Below are positions 26,056 to 34,884 of a stretch of DNA of 64,000 bases, one piece after another (the first letter of the stretch is position 1; each line of letters opens with the position of its first letter). A program made the translations under genes and the position numbers. The notes under the pieces are model-generated. The model was given only the letters and a program-made list of their open reading frames with translations. It was not told the origin of the DNA and ran no database searches. This DNA comes from Streptomyces jeddahensis (lineage in GTDB: Bacteria; Actinomycetota; Actinomycetes; Streptomycetales; Streptomycetaceae): contig NZ_LOHS01000051.1 in NCBI RefSeq assembly GCF_001642995.1, forward strand, positions 1 to 64,000, written 5' to 3'.

Positions 26056-27195
26056 ATGTTCGACCAAAAGGAAGGCCCCCTCGCGGGGTTCACCGTCGCG
26101 GTGACGGCCGCACGCCGCGCCGATGAGCTCGGCGCCCTGCTGCAGCGGCGCGGAGCCTCCGTCGTGCACGCCCCCGCGCTGCGCATCGTGCCCCTCGCCG
26201 ACGACAGCGAACTGCTCGCCGCGACCAAGGACGTGATCGACCAGCGGCCCGACGTGGTGGTGGCCACCACCGCCATCGGGTTCCGCGGCTGGGTCGAGGC
26301 CGCCGACGGATGGGGCCTCGGCGAGGCCCTGCTCGACCGGCTGCGCGGCGTCGAGCTGCTCGCCCGCGGTCCCAAGGTCAAGGGCGCCATCCGGGCCGCC
26401 GGGCTCACCGAGGAGTGGTCGCCGTCGTCCGAGTCGATGGCCGAGGTCCTCGACCGGCTGCTGAGCGAGGGCGTCGACGGGCGCCGTATCGCGGTGCAGC
26501 TCCACGGCGAGCCGCTGCCCGGCTTCGTCGAGGCGCTGCGGGAGGGCGGCGCGGAGGTCGTCGGCATCCCGGTCTACCGGTGGATGCCGCCGGAGGACAT
26601 CGCGCCCGTCGACCGGCTCCTCGACCTGGCCGTCTCGCGGGGCGTGGACGCGCTCACGTTCACCAGCGCCCCGGCCGCCGCTTCCCTTCTGTCCCGTGCC
26701 GAGAGCCGTGGCCTGCTGCCCGAACTGCTTTCGGCCCTGAACCACGACGTGCTCCCCGCCTGCGTCGGTCCCGTCACGGCGCTGCCGCTGCAGGCCTGCG
26801 GCATCGACACCGTGCAGCCGGAGCGCTTCCGGCTCGGCCCCCTCGTACAGCTGCTCTGCCAGGAACTGCCCGCCCGCGCCCGGGCGCTGCCGATCGCGGG
26901 GCACCGGGTGGAGATCCGCGGCCACGCGGTCCTGGTGGACGGCTGCCTGCGACCCGTGCCGCCCGCCGGGATGTCGCTCCTGCGTGCCCTTTCCCGGCGC
27001 CCGGGATGGGTCGTCCCCCGTGCCGACCTGCTGCGCGCACTGCCCGGCGCGGGCCGCGACGAGCACGCGGTGGAGACGGCGATGGCCCGCCTCCGCACGG
27101 CCCTCGGCACCCCGAAGCTGATCCAGACGGTGGTCAAGCGGGGGTACCGGCTGGCGCTGGATCCGGCGGCGGACTCGAAGTACGCGGACGCGTAG
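26056..27195 (+). CDS. nnaR: NnaR-type regulator: uroporphyrinogen-III-synthase-like domain plus winged helix
   Basis: 379 aa. Residues about 10-260 resemble HemD (VAVTAARRADELGALLQRRGA, FTSAPAAASLL), and about 285-370 form an OmpR/PhoB-type DNA-binding winged helix (GMSLLRALSRRPGWVVPRADLL, VETAMARLRTALG, LIQTVVKRGYRL). This fusion is the nitrate-assimilation regulator NnaR of S. coelicolor (SCO2958 in memory), which works with GlnR on narK and nitrite reductase genes. Its place beside narK fits. Whether the HemD-like part still makes siroheme precursor is unknown. Confidence 0.85.
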   Translation: MFDQKEGPLAGFTVAVTAARRADELGALLQRRGASVVHAPALRIVPLADDSELLAATKDVIDQRPDVVVATTAIGFRGWVEAADGWGLGEALLDRLRGVELLARGPKVKGAIRAAGLTEEWSPSSESMAEVLDRLLSEGVDGRRIAVQLHGEPLPGFVEALREGGAEVVGIPVYRWMPPEDIAPVDRLLDLAVSRGVDALTFTSAPAAASLLSRAESRGLLPELLSALNHDVLPACVGPVTALPLQACGIDTVQPERFRLGPLVQLLCQELPARARALPIAGHRVEIRGHAVLVDGCLRPVPPAGMSLLRALSRRPGWVVPRADLLRALPGAGRDEHAVETAMARLRTALGTPKLIQTVVKRGYRLALDPAADSKYADA

Positions 27196-27380
27196 GGGCG
27201 GGGCGGCTCCCGGCCGCCGACGGCACCGTGGGTGCTGAGGCACCCGCACTGTGACGGGGTACGCCCGGGGATCCCGGACCGCGCGCACGAGCACCGGTAC
27301 CAGGGGTTCCGGCGGCGCGCCAGGGCAGGCACTGTAGGGATACGGCACTCACCGGTATCCCCCAAGGCGGTGACAGGCTC

Positions 27381-28016
27381 ATGGCATCAGGCGTCGCCGG
27401 CGCGGCCGCGGCCACCCACGCGTCGTCCCCTGTACCGGCCCCAGGTGCGCCCCCGCACGAGCCGCGGTTCGACGCCGGGCGGATCTGTCTGGACCTGCTG
27501 GCGACGGCGCATCCCGAGGAGCGGCTCGGGTCGGTGGACCGGCTGCGCGTCTGGTGTGTGGGCGCGGGGCTCGTCCCCGCGGGTACGCCCCTGAGCACAG
27601 CCGAGCCCTCCTGGCTTTCGGCGTTCCACGAACTCCGTTTCCACGTCGGGAAGTTGGTGCGCGGCGAACTCGAGGGACGGTCCGTCGGCAGCGCCCTGGA
27701 ACGCGTCAACGCACTCGCCCTCTGGGCCCCGCCCGCCCCCAGGGCGATCCGCACCGGCGACGGCACTCTCGTCCGGGCCCTGCACGCCGACCCCGGCTGC
27801 ACCCCGCTCCTCGCCGCCGTCGCGCGCGACGCCGTCGAGCTGCTGACGGACCCGGTCGCCCGAGCGCGGCTGCGGCAGTGCGAGGGCGACAACTGCCCCC
27901 TCATCTACCTCGACACATCACGTGGCCGACGCAGGCGATGGTGCTCGAGCGAGGCGTGCGGCAACCGGGAACGCGTGGCCCGGCACCGCCGCCGGGCGGC
28001 ACTCGCGCGGGCCTGA
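27381..28016 (+). CDS. CGNR zinc-finger / ABATE domain protein
   Basis: 211 aa. The N-terminal two thirds match the ABATE domain (stress-response, DNA-linked proteins; function poorly known). The C-terminal CGNR zinc finger is C-x4-C ... C-x4-C: LRQCEGDNCPLIYLDTSR, then RRRRWCSSEACGNRERVARHR, with the name-giving CGNR. Probably a DNA-binding regulator. It sits between nnaR and the sigma gene, all on the plus strand, with gaps of about 185 bp on both sides. Confidence 0.87.
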   Translation: MASGVAGAAAATHASSPVPAPGAPPHEPRFDAGRICLDLLATAHPEERLGSVDRLRVWCVGAGLVPAGTPLSTAEPSWLSAFHELRFHVGKLVRGELEGRSVGSALERVNALALWAPPAPRAIRTGDGTLVRALHADPGCTPLLAAVARDAVELLTDPVARARLRQCEGDNCPLIYLDTSRGRRRRWCSSEACGNRERVARHRRRAALARA

Positions 28017-28199
28017 ACATCCGGCAGCCCCGGTCAAGTGCCTTGAGGCGCTGGCGAATCCGGCAAACCCCTTGCTGTGGAATTGCTTTGACGGAGCCTT
28101 GAACACAACGCCACCGCGCTACGTACCCCGATGGTGAGCGACCGGCTGGGAAGCACCGGCTGGGCAGCCCGAGTCGATTCGGGGACACCGGAGGTAGGC

Positions 28200-28775
28200 G
28201 TGCGCAAGGATTCCGCCGTGGCCGATGAACGTCCGCCCAGGGCACGACATCGCATGTCCCAGCCCGCGGAACCCGACGAGGAGCTCATGCGCGCCCTCTA
28301 CCGGGAGCACGCCGGTCCACTGCTCGCATACGTGCTCAGGCTGGTCGCGGGGGACCGGCAGCGCGCCGAGGACGTCGTGCAGGAGACGCTCATCCGGGCC
28401 TGGAAGAACGCCGGTCAGCTCAACCGTGCGACCGGCTCGGTACGCCCCTGGCTGGTGACGGTCGCCCGGCGCATCGTCATCGACGGTCACCGCAGCCGGC
28501 AGGCCCGGCCGCAGGAGGTCGACCCGTCGCCGCTGGAGGTCATCCCCGCGGAGGACGAGATCGACAAGGCGCTGTGGCTGATGACACTCTCGGACGCGCT
28601 CGAGGACCTGACCCCGGCTCACCGAGAGGTACTGGTCGAGACGTATTTCAAAGGGCGTACGGTCAATGAGGCGGCCGCGACGCTCGGCATACCCAGCGGC
28701 ACGGTGCGCTCGCGGGTGTTCTACGCGCTGCGCTCGATGAAGCTGGCGCTGGAGGAGCGGGGGGTGACGGCATGA
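28200..28775 (+). CDS. ECF RNA polymerase sigma factor (SigU-like)
   Basis: 191 aa from GTG 28200, which has GGAGG 5 nt upstream; an inner ATG at 28254 (MSQPAEPDEE) is an alternative. Region 2: LMRALYREHAGPLLAYVLRLV and AEDVVQETLIRAWKN. Region 4: LTPAHREVLVETYFKG and VNEAAATLGIPSGTVRSRVFYALR. These are typical of extracytoplasmic-function sigma factors. Its anti-sigma gene overlaps by 4 bp. The gene occupies the place of sigU (SCO2954) in S. coelicolor by memory; sequence alone does not prove that it is the orthologue. Confidence 0.92.
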   Translation: MRKDSAVADERPPRARHRMSQPAEPDEELMRALYREHAGPLLAYVLRLVAGDRQRAEDVVQETLIRAWKNAGQLNRATGSVRPWLVTVARRIVIDGHRSRQARPQEVDPSPLEVIPAEDEIDKALWLMTLSDALEDLTPAHREVLVETYFKGRTVNEAAATLGIPSGTVRSRVFYALRSMKLALEERGVTA

Positions 28776-29623
28776 GCGCGTACGACGGGTACGGGTCCGG
28801 GTTCGGATCGCCCGGGTCTCCCGGGTCTCCCGGCTCTGGGCGGTCTCCGGGGCCCGAGGGACCCGACGACGTGCACGAGACGGTCGGCGCCTACGCCCTC
28901 GGCATCCTGGACGACGCCGAGGCGACCGCGTTCGAGGCGCATCTGGCCGGCTGCGACTGGTGTGCGCAGCAGCTGGAAGAGCTCGCCGGGATGGAGCCGA
29001 TGCTGGCGGCGCTCGCCGATCTTCCCGGCGCGCAGAGCGACCCGGTCCGGCAGCAGTTCGGCGCACAGCTCGCGGCCAAACCCAGCCCGAAGCTCTCCGA
29101 ACGCCTCATCGACGAGGTCGCGGCCCGGCGCGCCGTGAAGCGCAGGCGGGGTCTGTATCTGGTGGCGGCCGCGGCCGCGCTGATCATCGGCGGGCCGCTG
29201 ACGGTCATGGCGGTGGACGGCGAGGACGCGACCACGCTCGCCGATCCGCATCCGACCAGCCCGGCCCAGGACGCCTTCTTCCACCACATGGACGAGAAGG
29301 TGCAGGCCACGGACGCGTCGACCAAGGTCACCGCCACCATCGGCATGGAGACGAAGGCCTGGGGCACGCACACCGTCCTGGAGCTGAAGAACGTCAAGGG
29401 CCCGGAGAAGTGCTCCCTCATCGCGGTCGGCAAGAACGGCGAGCGCGAGACGGTGACCACCTGGTCCGTCCCGAAGTGGGGATACGGCATTCCAGGCAGC
29501 ACCCACGAGTCCGCCAAGCACCCGCTGTACGTGCACGGGGGCGCCGCGTTCGCCCGCAACGACATCGACCACTTCGAGGTCGAAACCTTCGACGGCAGGC
29601 GACTGGTGGAGGTGGACGTATAG
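28772..29623 (+). CDS. ZAS-type transmembrane anti-sigma factor
   Basis: 283 aa. The start overlaps the sigma stop (ATGA). A Gly/Ser/Pro tail precedes the zinc-binding anti-sigma motif: VHETVGAYALGILDD, then HLAGCDWCAQQLEEL, giving H-x3-C-x2-C-type ligands at about residues 52-59. One membrane helix follows (about 129-148), then an external domain of about 130 residues with a single Cys. It holds the sigma factor at the membrane until an outside signal acts. The TAG stop falls in the first unit of a 24-bp tandem repeat whose later units read TGG. Confidence 0.92.
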   Translation: MSAYDGYGSGFGSPGSPGSPGSGRSPGPEGPDDVHETVGAYALGILDDAEATAFEAHLAGCDWCAQQLEELAGMEPMLAALADLPGAQSDPVRQQFGAQLAAKPSPKLSERLIDEVAARRAVKRRRGLYLVAAAAALIIGGPLTVMAVDGEDATTLADPHPTSPAQDAFFHHMDEKVQATDASTKVTATIGMETKAWGTHTVLELKNVKGPEKCSLIAVGKNGERETVTTWSVPKWGYGIPGSTHESAKHPLYVHGGAAFARNDIDHFEVETFDGRRLVEVDV

Positions 29624-29687
29624 GACGTCCGGCTGGTGCACGTGTGGGACGTCCGGCGGGTCGACGTGTGGGACGTCTGGCGGTCCG
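29616..29687 (+). repeat. Three 24-bp tandem units across the anti-sigma stop codon
   Basis: Units at 29616-29639, 29640-29663 and 29664-29687 share ACGT(A/G)T(A/G)GGACGT(C)(C/T)GG. Unit 1 contains the stop TAG (29621-29623); the same place in units 2 and 3 is TGG, and the frame would otherwise stay open to TAG at 29690. Confidence 0.85.
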
Positions 29688-29786
29688 CGTAGCACATTTG
29701 TGCAGGAATGTGCGTACGCAGGTGCACATCAGGGCCCCCTTTCGCGTACGGTGGACGGCTGCCCAGCACGTCAGAAGGGGGCCTCG

Positions 29787-32114
29787 GTGGCCGCGCAGGA
29801 AGCCGTCGATTCCGCTGCAGAGATCGCTGTCGATTCCGTACGCGACCGCGAGATCGGCGTCGAACAGGACCATCTGGACCTTGTGTACCGGCGTCTCGAG
29901 GAGAAGATCCACGAGGCCGAGTTCCTGATGAACGACGCCGCCAAGCGCGGTCACGTCGGCACGCCCGGCGCGCTCGCCGAGCGGGACGCGCAGGTCTTCC
30001 GTGCCGGAATCCACCTCAACCGCCTCAACAACGAGTTCGAGGACTTCCTCTTCGGCCGTATCGATCTGCTGCGGGGCAAGGACGGCCAGAAGGGTCCCGA
30101 CGGCGCGTACACGGCGGTGGAGCCGGCCGAGGGCGCCGTGCGCGACGACAACACGGCCGACATCGCCGAGACCCTGCACATCGGACGCATCGGTGTGCTC
30201 GACGCCGACTACTCGCCGATGGTCATCGACTGGCGCGCCCCCGCCGCCGCACCCTTCTACCGCTCCACGCCCGTCGACCCCGGCCGGGTGGTGCGCCGCC
30301 GTGTCATCCGCTCCAAGGGACGCAAGGTCCTCGGCGTCGAGGACGACCTGATGCGCCCCGAGCTCACGGCCTACCTGGACGGCCAGGCACTGCCCGTGGT
30401 CGGCGACGGCGCGCTGATGGCCGCGCTCGGCCAGGCCCGCACGCACACGATGCGCGACATCGTCGCCTCCATCCAGGCCGAGCAGGACCTGGTGATCCGG
30501 GCACCGGCCGCCTCCGTGACGTACGTCGAGGGCGGCCCGGGCACCGGCAAGACGGCGGTCGCCCTGCACCGCGCCGCGTATCTGCTCTACCAGGACCGGC
30601 GCCGGTACGCGGGCGGCATCCTCATCGTCTCGCCGACGCCGCTGCTCGTCGCGTACACGGAGGGCGTCCTGCCGTCCCTCGGCGAGGAGGGCCAGGTGGC
30701 GATCCGCGCGGTCGGCTCGCTGGTCGACGGGGCAGAGGCCACGGTGTACGACGCGCCGTCGGTGGCCCGCGTGAAGGGTTCGTCGCGGATGCTGCGCGTG
30801 CTGCGGAAGGCGGCGCGCGGGGCGCTGGAGCTCGGGCCTGCGCGCGGTTCCGCGGCCCCCGCAGGGCCGCCCACCCGGCTGCGGGTCGTCGCCTTCGGGC
30901 GTCGGCTCGAACTGGAGGGCGAGCAGCTCGGCCGTATCCGCCGTGCGGCCCTCGGCGGCACCGCGCCCGTCAACCTGCTCCGTCCCCGTGCCCGCAAGCT
31001 GCTGCTCGACGCCCTGTGGGAGCAGTCGGGCGCCGGATCCCGGCACACCGACCCGGAGCTCGCCGCCGAGCTGCGCTCCTCCTTCGACGAGGACATCAGC
31101 TCCGAGGACGACTTCATCGCGTTCCTCGACGCCTGGTGGCCCGAGCTCACCCCGCGCCGTGTCCTCACGGCGATGGGTGACGAGAAGCTGCTCGGCCGGT
31201 GGGCGCGCCGCGAGCTGAACCCCGGCGAGGTGCGCAGGATCGCCCGCTCGCTGCGGCGCGACGCGCTCTCCGTGCACGACGTGGCCCTGCTCGACGAGCT
31301 CCAGGCGATCCTCGGCACCCCCGCCAAGCCCCGCAAGAAGCGCGAGCTCGACCCGCTCGACCAGCTCACGGGCCTGGAGGAGCTCATGCCGGTCCGCGAG
31401 GAGTCCTCGCGCGAGCGCGCGGAGCGGCTGGCCCAGGAGCGTACGGAGTACGCGCACGTCATCGTCGACGAAGCCCAGGACCTCACGCCCATGCAGTGGC
31501 GCATGATCGGCCGCCGCGGCCGGCACGCCACCTGGACGATCGTCGGCGACCCCGCCCAGTCCTCCTGGTCCGACCCGGACGAGGCCGCCGAGGCCCGCGA
31601 CGAGGCCCTCGGCACCCGGCCCCGCCGCCGCTTCACGCTCACCGTGAACTACCGCAACCCCTCCGAGATCGCCGAGCTGGCGTCCCGCGTCCTCACCCTC
31701 GCCATGCCGGGCTCCGCGGCGCCGTCCGCCGTACGCTCGACGGGCGTACAGCCCCGCTTCGCCGTCGTACGCGGCGACGGGATGGCGGGGACCGTCCGGG
31801 CGGAGGCCAGTCGCCTGCTGGATCAGGTCGACGGCACGGTCGGTGTCGTCGTCGCGATGCAGCGCCGCGAGGAGGCCGCCCGCTGGCTCGCGGGACTCGG
31901 CGAGCGTGTCGTCGCACTCGGCAGCCTGGAGGCGAAGGGCCTGGAGTACGACGCGACGGTGGTCGTCTCACCTGCGGAGATCGCCGACGAGTCGCCCGCC
32001 GGACTGCGTGTCCTGTACGTCGCGCTGACCCGCGCGACGCAGCAGCTCACGGTCGTCTCGGCGGAGCGGGACGAGCCGGACGCCTCCGGAATGCCGGATC
32101 TGCTCCGGGACTGA
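29787..32114 (+). CDS. helD: HelD-type UvrD/Rep-like helicase, RNA polymerase recycling factor
   Basis: 775 aa from GTG 29787 (AAGGGGG upstream). An N-terminal coiled coil (HLDLVYRRLEEKIHEAE) precedes the split superfamily-1 ATPase: Walker A GGPGTGKTA at residues 249-257, DEAQDLTPMQWRM (motif II), VGDPAQSSW, and C-terminal LEAKGLEYDATVVV and YVALTRATQQL. HelD proteins pull stalled RNA polymerase off DNA; from memory the S. coelicolor gene here (SCO2952) is annotated so. It lies downstream of an ECF sigma/anti-sigma pair but has its own start region. Confidence 0.9.
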   Translation: MAAQEAVDSAAEIAVDSVRDREIGVEQDHLDLVYRRLEEKIHEAEFLMNDAAKRGHVGTPGALAERDAQVFRAGIHLNRLNNEFEDFLFGRIDLLRGKDGQKGPDGAYTAVEPAEGAVRDDNTADIAETLHIGRIGVLDADYSPMVIDWRAPAAAPFYRSTPVDPGRVVRRRVIRSKGRKVLGVEDDLMRPELTAYLDGQALPVVGDGALMAALGQARTHTMRDIVASIQAEQDLVIRAPAASVTYVEGGPGTGKTAVALHRAAYLLYQDRRRYAGGILIVSPTPLLVAYTEGVLPSLGEEGQVAIRAVGSLVDGAEATVYDAPSVARVKGSSRMLRVLRKAARGALELGPARGSAAPAGPPTRLRVVAFGRRLELEGEQLGRIRRAALGGTAPVNLLRPRARKLLLDALWEQSGAGSRHTDPELAAELRSSFDEDISSEDDFIAFLDAWWPELTPRRVLTAMGDEKLLGRWARRELNPGEVRRIARSLRRDALSVHDVALLDELQAILGTPAKPRKKRELDPLDQLTGLEELMPVREESSRERAERLAQERTEYAHVIVDEAQDLTPMQWRMIGRRGRHATWTIVGDPAQSSWSDPDEAAEARDEALGTRPRRRFTLTVNYRNPSEIAELASRVLTLAMPGSAAPSAVRSTGVQPRFAVVRGDGMAGTVRAEASRLLDQVDGTVGVVVAMQRREEAARWLAGLGERVVALGSLEAKGLEYDATVVVSPAEIADESPAGLRVLYVALTRATQQLTVVSAERDEPDASGMPDLLRD

Positions 32115-32188
32115 TCCGGATCTGCTCCGTGGGACTGATCCGGGAGCGTGATCCGGACCTCCTTCCGGACCGATGGGCGGGACGGGAA

Positions 32189-32216
32189 TTGCCTTACGGG
32201 GATCGTTTGTTACCTT
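32189..32216 (+). promoter_or_regulatory. Candidate promoter of a small RNA
   Basis: TTGCCT (32189-32194), 16 bp, TACCTT (32211-32216): a fair housekeeping-type pair in a 494-bp gap without a gene. Confidence 0.45.
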
Positions 32217-32222
32217 TGACGT

Positions 32223-32358
32223 GGCACCGGCTCGATCCAAGCCCCCGGGCCCAACCTTCGTCGCTTCGAGCGACCACTTGCCGCGAGGCGAGCATGGCGG
32301 GTCGGTGTCACTCAGCGTGCGAGAGGCCCGCGCCACCAGGCGGCGCGGGCCTGTTCGT
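32223..32358 (+). ncRNA. Candidate small RNA between helD and the malic enzyme gene
   Basis: About 135 nt from the predicted start to a strong terminator. An internal hairpin GTCGC-TTCGA-GCGAC (about 32259-32273) precedes the terminal stem AGGCCCGCGCC (32324-32334) with GGCGCGGGCCT (32342-32352), followed by GTTCGTGT. No ORF with a start and family features is found in it. Promoter, hairpin and terminator in a gene-free gap are the only evidence. Confidence 0.45.
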
Positions 32359-32391
32359 GTGTGCCGACGTGTGTGCCGACGCGTGTGCCGA
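32356..32391. repeat. Three 12-bp tandem units (CGTGTGTGCCGA)
   Basis: Two identical units and one with a single change lie directly after the candidate sRNA terminator, upstream of the malic enzyme gene. The rest of the gap (32392-32608) shows no gene. Confidence 0.8.
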
Positions 32392-32608
32392 CCGTGTTGT
32401 CCTTGCGCGCCCGGGCACCCCTCCGCCGCACAGAGAGCCGGCGCTCTCGTATGGTCGGAGCGGTCTTCCGCGAGAACAAAACGTTCGCAACCCGATGCGG
32501 CTACCGCGTACTCGGCGGTAGGTGACACCATCGGATGACGCTGTCCGTGGACTCGCGGACAGCGCACGCGACACACGCGACACAAAGGGAAAGCAGAGGA
32601 AGTCGGCC

Positions 32609-34042
32609 ATGGCAACGGCGCCCAGCGTCTCCTACTCGATGACGGTCCGGCTGGAGGTGCCCGCGAGCGGAACCGCGGTGTCCCAGCTCACCACGGCCGT
32701 CGAGTCCTCCGGAGGCTCGGTGACCGGCCTCGACGTCACCGCTTCGGGGCACGAGAAGCTCCGAATCGACGTCACCATCGCCGCGACCTCCACCGCGCAC
32801 GCCGACGAGATCGTCGGCAAGCTGCGCACCATCGAGGGCGTCGTCCTGGGCAAGGTCTCGGACCGTACGTTCCTGATGCACCTCGGCGGCAAGATCGAGA
32901 TGGCGTCCAAGCACCCCATCCGCAACCGTGACGACCTGTCCATGGTCTACACGCCCGGTGTGGCCCGCGTGTGCATGGCGATCGCCGAGAACCCCGAGGA
33001 CGCCCGCCGCCTGACCATCAAACGCAACTCCGTTGCGGTCGTGACGGACGGCTCCGCCGTGCTCGGCCTCGGCAACATCGGCCCCAAGGCCGCCCTGCCC
33101 GTGATGGAGGGCAAGGCGGCTCTCTTCAAGCGCTTCGCCGGCATCGACGCCTGGCCGATCTGCCTCGACACCCAGGACACAGACGCCATCGTCGAGATCG
33201 TCAAGGCCATCGCCCCCGGCTTCGCCGGGATCAACCTCGAGGACATCTCCGCGCCCCGCTGCTTCGAGATCGAGGCGCGGCTGCGCGAGGCCCTCGACAT
33301 CCCCGTCTTCCACGACGACCAGCACGGCACCGCGATCGTCGTCCTCGCCGCGCTGACCAACGCACTTCGCGTGGTCGGCAAGGCGATCGAGGACGTGCGC
33401 GTGGTCATGTCCGGCGCCGGTGCGGCCGGTACGGCCATCCTCAAGCTGCTGATCGCCGCTGGCGTCAAGCACGCCGTCGTCGCCGACATCCACGGTGTCG
33501 TCCACGCCGGCCGCGCCGACCTCGTCGACGCCGCCGCGGACTCCCCGCTGCGGTGGATCGCCGACAACACCAACCCCGAGGGCGTCACCGGCACGCTGAA
33601 GGAAGCGGTGCGCGACGCCGACGTGTTCATCGGCGTCTCGGCGCCGAACGTGCTCGACGGCGACGACGTGGCCGCCATGGCCGACGACGCCATCGTGTTC
33701 GCGCTCGCGAACCCGGACCCGGAGATCGAGCCCGCAATCGCCCGCCAGACCGCGGCAGTTGTGGCCACCGGCCGCTCGGACTTCCCGAACCAGATCAACA
33801 ACGTGCTGGTGTTCCCGGGCGTCTTCCGCGGCCTGCTCGACGCACAGTCGCGGACGGTCAACACGGAGATGATGCTGGCCGCCGCCACGGCCCTCGCCGA
33901 CGTCGTCACCGAGGACGAGCTCAACCCGAACTACATCATCCCGAGCGTCTTCAACGACAAGGTCGCGGGCGCCGTCGCCGGAGCGGTGCGGGACGCCGCG
34001 AAGGCCGCCGGGGTCGCTGTGACGGGTAACACCACCGCCTGA
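32609..34042 (+). CDS. NAD(P)-dependent malic enzyme with N-terminal ACT domain
   Basis: 477 aa. It turns malate into pyruvate and CO2, linking the TCA cycle to acetyl-CoA and lipid or polyketide supply. An ACT-like ligand domain covers about 8-85. The malic domain shows VYTPGVARVCMAI (catalytic Tyr), KRNSVAVVTDGSAVLGLGNIGP (catalytic Lys region) and LEDISAPRCFEIE; the nucleotide-binding GAGAAGTAI follows near residue 270. ATG 32609 has AGAGGAAG upstream; an earlier in-frame start at 32522 would add a non-homologous leader. The S. coelicolor gene in this position is, from memory, the NAD-dependent enzyme. Confidence 0.94.
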   Translation: MATAPSVSYSMTVRLEVPASGTAVSQLTTAVESSGGSVTGLDVTASGHEKLRIDVTIAATSTAHADEIVGKLRTIEGVVLGKVSDRTFLMHLGGKIEMASKHPIRNRDDLSMVYTPGVARVCMAIAENPEDARRLTIKRNSVAVVTDGSAVLGLGNIGPKAALPVMEGKAALFKRFAGIDAWPICLDTQDTDAIVEIVKAIAPGFAGINLEDISAPRCFEIEARLREALDIPVFHDDQHGTAIVVLAALTNALRVVGKAIEDVRVVMSGAGAAGTAILKLLIAAGVKHAVVADIHGVVHAGRADLVDAAADSPLRWIADNTNPEGVTGTLKEAVRDADVFIGVSAPNVLDGDDVAAMADDAIVFALANPDPEIEPAIARQTAAVVATGRSDFPNQINNVLVFPGVFRGLLDAQSRTVNTEMMLAAATALADVVTEDELNPNYIIPSVFNDKVAGAVAGAVRDAAKAAGVAVTGNTTA

Positions 34043-34402
34043 ACGACCGGGATACCGGCGTTGTCGGTCCGGGGTATTAGAGTCGGCGCGTCGTGGAACG
34101 CGGGGTCTGAAGCCTCCCTCTAGGGTGGCGGGCAGCCAGCCTGAGCCCTGCGGTCCGCTGTCGGGAGTGGACGGAGCGTCATCAATTCGAGGCAGTGGCG
34201 CTTTTCGTGTGACTCCCAGGGGTGCCGGATTGGCTTTCCCGCCGCAGGTGGGGGCAGGATGCGTCTCTGGGCGCGAGGGTCTGGCTACGGACCCGGGTCC
34301 GGGGACCGACCGAGGACCCTGGCAGCATCGGCTTCGCCGCATCCATATGCGGCTCCGCCGCGTGGCACGCCTCAACGGCAAGAAGAACACGGGAGTACAA
34401 AC
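34043..34402. other. Intergenic region upstream of the HU gene
   Basis: 360 bp, probably containing the promoter and a long leader of the HU gene. ORFs here show no family features and no clear promoter or hairpin was found. Confidence 0.5.
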
Positions 34403-34684
34403 ATGAACCGCAGTGAGCTGGTGGCCGCGCTGGCCGACCGCGCCGAGGTGACCCGCAAGGACGCCGACGCGGTGCTGGCCGCGTTCGCCGAGACGGTCGG
34501 CGAGGTCGTTGCCAAGGGCGACGAGAAGGTCACCATCCCCGGCTTCCTCACCTTCGAGCGCACCCACCGTGCCGCTCGTACCGCCCGCAACCCGCAGACC
34601 GGCGAGCCGATCAACATCCCGGCCGGCTACAGCGTGAAGGTGTCTGCGGGGTCCAAGCTCAAGGAAGCCGCCAAGGGCCAGTGA
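34403..34684 (+). CDS. hupA: HU-family DNA-binding protein
   Basis: 93 aa, the short HU form without the Lys/Ala-rich tail. Features: MNRSELVAALADRAEVTRKDADAVL (helical dimer part), VTIPGFLTFE, and the DNA-intercalating arm RTARNPQTGEPINIPA with its conserved Arg and Pro. It bends and packs DNA in the nucleoid. From memory it corresponds to hupA (SCO2950). ATG 34403 has GGGAG about 8 nt upstream. A strong terminator follows. Confidence 0.95.
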   Translation: MNRSELVAALADRAEVTRKDADAVLAAFAETVGEVVAKGDEKVTIPGFLTFERTHRAARTARNPQTGEPINIPAGYSVKVSAGSKLKEAAKGQ

Positions 34685-34690
34685 GCCCAG

Positions 34691-34732
34691 GCGAAAGGGC
34701 GGCCACCCCGAGAGGGGTGGCCGCCCTTTCGC
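34691..34732 (+). terminator. Rho-independent terminator after the HU gene
   Basis: GCGAAAGGGCGGCCACCCC and GGGGTGGCCGCCCTTTCGC form a 19-bp perfect stem with a GAGA loop. Because murA converges from the other side it may work both ways. Confidence 0.93.
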
Positions 34733-34827
34733 ATGTGCGACTTCGTGGGGGTGGCTGGGGTCTCTTGGCGGCTGCCCGCCGTCCGGGGTGCCGCTGTGCC
34801 CACCCGTGCCGCCCCAGCGGCACGACT

Positions 34828-34871
34828 GCCCACAGCGGCGCGCGGCGCGACTGCCCACAGCGGCGGCGGGT
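34828..34871. repeat. Short direct repeat ACTGCCCACAGCGGCG
   Basis: Two copies about 26 bp apart lie between the HU terminator and the murA stop. The core TGCCCACAGCGG is the same word found in the arrays at 56601-56697 and, inverted, near 63230-63290. Confidence 0.65.
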
Positions 34872-34884
34872 GCCCTGGCTTACG

